Positions 57,770 to 64,000 of a DNA stretch of 64,000 nt are shown piece by piece. Each line of letters opens with the position of its first letter. The first letter of the stretch is position 1. Position numbers and translations under genes: made by a program. Location: assembly GCA_905250125.1 (NCBI GenBank), contig CAJNOL010000643.1, positions 51,881 to 115,880 of the forward strand. Direction: 5' to 3'. This DNA comes from Rotaria sordida (Eukaryota > Rotifera > Eurotatoria > Philodinida > Philodinidae). Below the pieces are notes generated by a model. That model saw only the letters and a program-made list of their open reading frames with translations. It was not told where the DNA came from and made no database searches.

Positions 57770-58494
57770 AGCGACGAATGAGAAGTAACAGCTGTTACGT
57801 ACTCAATTTGTTCATCAGCTTTTTTTCCTCTCTTCTTCCTAGGCCGTAGGCTAAACGAGAAAGAAATATAAAGATCATTCGTTCTTGTCCGACTCTACTT
57901 TTTTTTTCTGTTCTCTTTCATTGTAATCATATATGCAAACACGAGGTTTCTTTTTTTTCTTTTTTTTCTTTTTCTTTCTTCAACTGCGAGTGCGTTCGCC
58001 CTATCCTGCTACGTGAGGCAAATATATATGCGAGACGGGCCGAGAGCGGGCACATACACACATATATGTATATATATTAGTCCAACGGAGAGTAAACAGG
58101 GGCAGATAGACGAACATTGACCAAATAATTGCTTTTTTTATTGGACAAAAAAAAACAGACGGAAACCAACATTCATTGGTTGTTCATTCACGTTTACAAG
58201 AGGAAAGAGAAAGGGCAGAAAGAAAGAAAAAAAAATAGAAGTGAACGAGACGAACACACATTGCATTCACTTTTTTTTTCTTCGCCGACAGACATACACA
58301 CACGCATTTACACAAAAGTTGTACGCACCAAACATGTCACCAACTTGTATGATCAGACCGAAACAGTCAATATATCAACAGAAATCAAGATCAAAATCTT
58401 TCAAACATAAACCAAGTAAATAGAACTATTGAAAAACTACAACGATTCTTACACATATATAATTTTTACTCTAGAACACAAAATAGAAGGATTC
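57770..58494 (+). promoter_or_regulatory. Upstream region of RAWUL copy B, conserved with copy A
   Basis: Corresponds in order to the minus-strand sequence of 18599-19160: a GGCC..AGGC word, GCGGGCACATACACACA, GAGAGTAAACAGG, AGAGAAAGGGCA, ACACATTGCATTCACTT and CACACACGC. A pyrimidine tract (57948-57980) and several TATATATA words occur. It probably includes promoter and 5' UTR; the actual transcription start cannot be seen. Confidence 0.6.
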
Positions 58495-59461
58495 ATGACA
58501 ACATCAGAAACAAAACGAGACAATGATGAATATATTTATATTGAATTAGATACAAAATGCAGGTAAATAATATTAATTATATTCGAATTTATTTCTATTT
58601 CGAATATTTTTGTTTAGCTGTTTACAATTAAATCCTGATGTATCAATTCAAGTACGATATTCTTTTCTTATGATTTATTCTCTTTTCTTTTTGTTTTGTT
58701 TAGTTTTCTCGTCGCTATCTTCAATGTCAAAGTTCAATGCCTATTTCTATTCTTCGATCATTTATTCAACAAATTCTACCACATTCTTCTATGACACAAG
58801 TAAACATTCCATTTCAAATTTTTTTTTTTGTCTTACTATTCAATGTGTTTGATTATTTGTTTAGGTTTCATTTTATGATTCAAATAATCATTTATTAAAA
58901 GATTCAGATTTAGTTAGTTCATTAAAAACAACAACATCATTACATATTCCTATACGTTTTACATTATTTAATAAAATAACATCATTTGGTCATTGTTTAT
59001 GTTCATCATCATCATCATCATCAATAGAAAATAAAAAAAATGAATCATTTTCATTTAATTCAAATATAATTAAATATGAAACAATTGATAAAATTCTTTC
59101 AACATGTTCAATGATTTCAACAAGATCTACTATTTCACCTTGTTTATCATCATCTTCGAATGACTTATCAAATTCTATATCATCAATAGTTAATCTTTTA
59201 ACTCCACCATCATCTAATTCATCATTTTTAATTGAAAATATTGTTGATACAAATAATATAAATAATCAAACAATAATTGATGAAATAACATCAAAATTTG
59301 GTGAAATTTGTCCTCCATTACGAAAAAAAGGACGAAATCGTTTATCAAAAAAATTAATTTTATCTTCTTATTCATCAAATCTTCCACTTGATTTAAGTCT
59401 TAAAAAACGTCCAGCATCATTTGACTTCTTTTCTTCACAAACAAAATGGATTAAAACTTAA
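58495..59461 (+). CDS. RAWUL-like protein with PLDLS CtBP-binding motif, copy B
   Basis: Four exons (58495-58562, 58618-58651, 58704-58799 and 58865-59461) give 264 aa. It parallels copy A exon by exon: EYIYIELDTKC, then SRRYLQCQSSMPISILRSFI, then VSFYDSNNHLLKDSD and LHIPIRFT in the RAWUL-like fold, followed by ITSFGHCLC, IVNLLTPP, IIDEITSKFGEICPPL and LPLDLSLKKRPASFDFFSSQTKWIK. PLDLSLK fits the PxDLSxK CtBP ligand. The 96-nt third exon and 597-nt last exon have exactly the same lengths as in copy A although the proteins differ at many positions. Copy A has an additional short first coding exon (MKNRRAKSHK); here the frame starts MTTSETKRD within the exon. An upstream exon is possible. No RING finger is present. 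Confidence 0.75.
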
Positions 59462-60586
59462 TTCTTTTCGTCTTTGTTTCAGTAATATATATATATATAT
59501 ATATAAATTTGTTCTACTTTGTTGTTTATTTGTATTTTATGTATAGAAAAAAAAACAGCGAATACATTTTCAGTTACACAGCATGAAAGTAAAATGAAAA
59601 TGAACGATTGATTGCATTATTTTAGTCATTTATGAACAAATTAGATATGGTTATATGTCTAACACTTGAATTGTATAGAAAGAATATTGAAGATTCATGC
59701 TGTGTTGGTTACTTTCGCGAGATGCGCGCGATCGTTTGTCAAGATAGAGAAGTAGAGTGATAGATGATGCGAAGAAAAGAAAAGAAAATAACCCTATATA
59801 TATCGAATTCCATTCTACCATGAGTTAATTCGCAATAGTGCTGTTAGTAGAAGAAATTTTCTAGATTATAGTTCTATCCATATCATTGACTATAATTCAT
59901 AGCAATAAATCGAAAAAAAACACAATAATATATAGTAATACCTAAACCTGTCAGTTTTACTTATTCTTTTTTTTTTTTTATTCTACAACTGGATTTAATA
60001 GATTAATCGGATGTGAGTTAGTGTTAGATACTGTATTTTAGCCGTGAGCATTCATCCACCTGCTGCTCATCTAAGGTTAACGGTAACACATGTCTATATC
60101 GTTCTTTTAGATCGATTCTATTTTGACAATGATGAGAATTGAAAGTTAAACAGCTCTTAGTTGTCACGCTATTAGAAAAAAAAAAGATAATGAATATTAA
60201 AAAGACTAAAAAAGAATCTTATAGCATATAGAACGATATGAATGGAAAAAAAAAGTATTCTGTCAAATTTGTCATTTTTTTCCTACAGATGTCGTTCATT
60301 TCTTTTTCGATCATCGATATTTGTCAAAATCGTTCACGAGAGGATGTATTATTTATTAAAATGGCGTCATACAAACCAATCCTACGTAAAGAAATATATA
60401 CTCTTAACTATTGTCTTTTAGTATCAAAAATAGCCGAGTCAAGTCCAATTGACTCGTGATTATTTGTTTTTTTTAGCTGATTCATAAAAACTATTTAGTG
60501 ATATTTTCAAGTAAACAGATTGCATAACAAAATTTTTTTTTTTTGAAAAAAATTTTCATTGACGTCTTAATAAATAGCGAAGGATA
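59462..60586. other. Intergenic between RAWUL copy B and the MARCH gene
   Basis: No exon is supported with confidence. A (TA)n run lies at about 59487-59505. A T-rich acceptor (TTTTTTCCTACAG) at about 60278-60290 could belong to a 5' UTR intron or spliced-leader site of the MARCH gene. Confidence 0.5.
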
Positions 60587-61884
60587 ATGGCTACAGATTC
60601 ATCTCAAAACAACAATCAAATAAATATAAGTGAAAATAGTATTTTACTCGATAAAACAACAATGTATATGGATGAAGAAGGTGAAGCAAACGTATCAAAA
60701 TCAAACGAAAAAACAAATGTTGAAGTACCATTATTATTAAATAATGAAACATTAACACGTAGAACTTCATTATCATCAACGAATTCAAAAACAAGTAATT
60801 GTCCTGATATATGTCGAATATGTCATGGTGAAGGGACAAAAGATGAACCATTAGTATCTCCATGTTTATGTTTGGGTACAATGCAATATTTACATCAATC
60901 ATGTTTACAACGTTGGATTAAAAGTTCCGGTTTAAAATCATGTGAATTATGTAAATTTGAATTAATAATGCATTCAGAAATAAAACCATTTAAACAAGTA
61001 TTTAGAAAAAAAAAAAAGAATTTTCATTCTTTATTATTATTATTTTTTATTTATTTTAGTGGCAAAAATTAGAAATGAATGTTGTTGAAAGACGAAAAGT
61101 AATGTGTTCTGTTGCATTTAATTTAATTGCTGTTACTTGTGTTCTTTGGGCACTTTATGTTTTAATTGAAAAAACACGAGACGAAGTTAAAGCTGGAAAA
61201 CTTCGTAAGTTTATTTGATAGATTTTATTCTTCAGGAGATAATAAACATTTAATTTTTTTGTAGAATGGCCATTTTGGACTAAATTATTTGTTGTAGCCA
61301 TTGGATTTACGGGAGGATTGGTACGAAACGAATTGAAATTATAGAGAATTTCGATTTGAAATTTTATTTCTGTTTTTTGTTTCTAGGTATTTCTTTATGT
61401 TCAATGTAAGATGTATCTGCAGGTAAAATGAAATATTATGAAGAATAAGACTTCATCTTTGATTCTTTTAGCTTTGTATTCGTTGGAGACAATTTAATCA
61501 ACGTATAATTATTCATTCAATTAACGAACAACGACAACATGAAGCTAAATCTTCCGGTAAATAAATTTTATTTTATTTTCTAATCAATAGAAAATTCTTT
61601 TTGTTTTTGATGTTTGTTCTTTTTTTTCTTTTTGATCAGGAATAAAAAGTACAAATAATAATAATAATACTGACAATTGTATAGTGACAGTACTTGATTT
61701 AAATAATTTACCTCCATTAAATTCCAATACATCATTAACAACAATAGTTGGTAATAGTTCAAGAGATTCAACTTCTCGTCAATCGTTAATTATTGATCGT
61801 AATCAACGTCATGAAAATAATTCTAATCGAAATGTTTTACATCGATTTTCAATATTTCATCGATCGGATCAATCTGAAACATAA
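60587..61884 (+). CDS. MARCH1/8-type membrane RING-CH E3 ubiquitin ligase
   Basis: Six exons: 60587-60997, 61060-61204, 61265-61320, 61387-61422, 61472-61556 and 61640-61884 (325 aa). Residues about 76-124 form a C4HC3 RING-CH finger: CRICHGEG, then [16 protein letters not shown], then CELCKFE. The following segment [23 protein letters not shown] is diagnostic of MARCHF1/8. Two membrane helices follow (about 152-173 and 192-214, the second with [17 protein letters not shown]). The cytosolic tail is Asn/Ser-rich. Such ligases sit in endosomes and plasma membrane and ubiquitinate membrane receptors for lysosomal sorting. Both termini are on the cytosolic side by family topology. The start is preceded by a short upstream region with no other in-frame ATG. 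AATAAA lies at 62042. Confidence 0.93.
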
Positions 61885-63199
61885 AATATCTTTTTTTATT
61901 CTATTCAATTTTTTAAATTATAAATATATTTATATATAGATAGTTTATATCTTCGAATCTCGAATATTTTTGTTACGATAAACAAGTTTAAAACAGTGAG
62001 CCCTATTATTTTGTTATCTCTAACTAATATGTTTATTGGATAATAAATTTTTCAAAATCGGTATTTTCTAGTCATATTTTTTTTTAGTGCAATGAGAAAA
62101 GCAAAAAAATTCTCTCCTTTTCCATTATTCACATTCTTACGGTGTCTTTTTTGTTTGTTCTCTTTATCTTGTCTTTGTCTCTTTCAAAAAAACTAATAAT
62201 TTATGCTTTTTATGGCAATTAACCGTATACTGTTGGTTTTTAGTGCTATTAGTTTAATTTTAAAAATTATCATAATAAAAGATAAGATCAAATATTATAA
62301 TCTTTTTCGTGTTTTTTTTTTCTCGTAGAAAACGGTTTTTCCCAAATGTCTATTCCCTATATCGACATATTATAGCTATGCGAATGACTTTGTTATATTG
62401 CTATTAGCATATAATATTGAATATTGACATTCGAAGTATAAATGCTTGTAGTTTATTTGAAGAGAAACAAAAATTAATATGAACAGGAACTGACAAAATA
62501 TGAAAAAGTCTTAATTAAGATAAAACGTAAGAAATAATATGGTTTCATTCTTCTCTATATTGAATGATGTGATATTCGTAACTGTTTGTAGAAAAGAAAG
62601 CTGTCGATCCTAATTAATAACTATTGAATCGTCGAATTAGTTACAGATAAAACATCGCATATAAACCTCCGTATCAACAATTAGATCTAGCAGGTGTCTG
62701 TTTCGAATTAATCATTCGACTACGTACTTAATGAATAGTATCGCGTACGATTTTGCATTAGCACTCATCTTCTATTCATAGTTGCATTGAACGAAATTGC
62801 CTTGAGAATATTATATATGTCAGTACTAGAGATGTGTGGAATAAGAATTCAAGTTTATATTTAATAAATATTCTAGAGTTTCAAGAAAATTATCATATAA
62901 ATTAGAACATAATTCAAGAGAGATGACCTAAAAAAGTGCTAGTTGTCGACAAAATAAATAAACAGTATTAAAGAATTATTTTAGATGTGATATGAAGAAA
63001 TTCTCGAATAGTTTTCTCTAGATCAAGATCAAAATCATTTGGTCCCATGCACGTCTAGTTAGTACCTGTTAAAGAAATGATATATCTTTCTTTAAAAATT
63101 TTCGTATTTATCAGTTTTGACTAGATAAATATTCTTAGTTCTTGACTGTAAAAATAAAAAATAATTTATATATTTTTTTTGTTCTTCTGAGATACGATT
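61885..63199. other. Intergenic with dispersed repeat copy
   Basis: MARCH 3' UTR, then AT-rich DNA with the dispersed repeat at 62905-63070. No exon is supported. Confidence 0.55.
62905..63070. repeat. Dispersed repeat copy 2
   Basis: Same orientation and word order as 37754-37930 (TTCAAGAGAGATGACCTAAA core). No coding capacity and no clear terminal structure. Confidence 0.7.
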
Positions 63200-63615
63200 A
63201 TGGATCGCGTAAATATGGATGCATTGTTTACAAATCAACGTAATGAATCTGATGATTACTATACAATTCTTGGATGTGATGAACTTTCAAATGTATGTAT
63301 TATATTACATATTCTATTTTGTCTATGATTATTTTTTTCTAGAAAGATCAAATTCAAACTGAATATCGTATTCGAGCACTTCAATTACATCCAGATAAAA
63401 ATTTAGATAATCCAACAGCAAGTAAATATTAGAAGATTTTCTTATTCTCTGTTTAATTTAATAGAATTTTTTTAGTGGAACAATTTAAAAAACTTCAAGA
63501 AGCTAAAGAAGTTTTATGTGATGATGTTCAACGTAAAGCATATAATTATTGGCGTAATAGTCATATAAGTGTACCATGGAAAACATGGCAATCAATCAAC
63601 GAACGAAGTCAACCG
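63200..63615 (+). CDS. DNAJC12: DnaJ homolog subfamily C member 12, 5' part
   Basis: Three exons are visible (63200-63292, 63343-63421 and 63476-63615), coding 104 aa, open at a GTAAGA donor; the rest lies beyond the window. The J domain covers about residues 18-83: DDYYTILGCDELSN, YRIRALQLHPDKN with the HPD motif that stimulates Hsp70, and FKKLQEAKEVLCD. The phrases YYTILGCDELS and YWRNSHISVPWKTWQSIN closely follow DNAJC12 (YDHWRRSQMSMPFQQWEALN in the vertebrate protein). DNAJC12 is a co-chaperone for aromatic amino-acid hydroxylases. The start could also be the second Met (MDALF, 63215), which aligns with the family start. Its C-terminal conserved motif cannot be checked here. Confidence 0.9.
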
Positions 63616-64000
63616 GTAAGAAAAGACAATAGGAAAAAAACAACACAGCTGCTCGTTTTCTCTTTTCAAATACTTTTTTAATGAGACTTATTCAATCTTT
63701 TTCACGTTTAAGTAAAAACATAACATCAAAAGAACATATAGAGAGCATACGTAATCGCCTGCGGTCACTATTCGAAAAGAAAAACAAAAAAAAAATAACA
63801 ATAATCATCATTCTCTTCACTATCTCATTTTTCATCTGTCCGCCCTACTGATCGAACAAGTTTTTGCAATCGTTCGTTTCTTTTTTTTTCTTTTCTGTAC
63901 ACAAAATAACATGACGAAGAAAATATCACATATACTGTTGAAAAAGAAAATAAAAATACATCATTAATTTAAGTTTTAATCCATTTTGTTTGTGAAGAAA
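63616..64000. other. Probable intron of DNAJC12 to the window edge
   Basis: It begins with the donor GTAAGA. Reading through from the exon gives 21 further residues and a stop, which does not match the family, so an intron is the better explanation. No acceptor-exon pair is recognisable before 64000. Confidence 0.55.

Noticed and set aside
58129..58423. Overlapping frames upstream of RAWUL copy B
   Set aside because: They lie in the conserved upstream non-coding block; frames are not kept in copy A, so the conservation is not at protein level.
60591..60902. 103-aa antisense frame over the MARCH gene
   Set aside because: Shadow of the RING-CH coding strand.

Overview
The window looks like a 64 kb piece of a eukaryotic, animal nuclear genome, most likely a bdelloid rotifer (Rotaria/Adineta type). 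The DNA is very AT-rich. Most genes are cut by short introns (about 50-75 bp, GT...AG, T-rich 3' ends). Clear animal proteins are present: DNAJC28, DNAJC12, a MARCH1/8-type RING-CH ligase, a GAF-GAF cyclic-nucleotide phosphodiesterase with a CaaX tail, a Josephin deubiquitinase and a nuclear tRNA-Ile(UAU) with an intron. An intronless trehalase carries plant/bacteria-like signature motifs, which fits the reported horizontal origin of bdelloid trehalase genes. The species assignment is inference. One 100-N block (50523-50622) marks an assembly gap of unknown size.

Layout. 0-4 kb (+): the 3' part of DNAJC28, then a 590-aa orphan 169 bp downstream. 5-11 kb (+): two tandem LURP-one/tubby-like (LOR) genes, the second with a 1.9 kb intron filled by a nested palindrome. 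13-15 kb (+): a two-RRM RNA-binding protein with an 8-nt first coding exon. 15-17.5 kb: gene-free, with a foldback element. 17.5-19.2 kb (-): a RAWUL-like protein with a PLDLS CtBP-binding motif. 19-26 kb: gene-free, with an unusual MITE carrying three 14-bp repeats in each arm. 26-27.5 kb (+): UBA-like plus Josephin protein. 30-31.4 kb (+): a second RRM-like protein. 33.7-41 kb (+): PDE5/6/11-type phosphodiesterase, with a separate prenylation-motif gene on the opposite strand inside its first intron. 44.5 kb (+): tRNA-Ile(UAU). 46.5-48.7 kb (-): three tightly packed genes (EF-hand, RG-rich, Cys-rich), a candidate trans-spliced operon. 49-54.7 kb: gap, hairpins and foldbacks. 55-56.5 kb (+): trehalase. 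57.8-59.5 kb (+): a second RAWUL/PLDLS gene, an inverted paralogue of the 17.5 kb locus that includes matching upstream non-coding DNA. 60.6-61.9 kb (+): MARCH ligase. 63.2 kb to the edge (+): 5' part of DNAJC12.

The main non-genic theme is foldback DNA. At least seven imperfect long inverted repeats (0.17-1.5 kb) occur, several nested in each other or sitting inside introns, and one family is present in three copies. I see no autonomous transposase or reverse transcriptase. The best candidates for something new are the RAWUL-PLDLS pair with its conserved upstream DNA, the iteron-bearing MITE, the nested palindromes, and the prenylated gene hidden inside a prenylated phosphodiesterase. Exon boundaries were assigned by hand from splice sites and reading phase; each gene model given exon by exon sums to an open frame.
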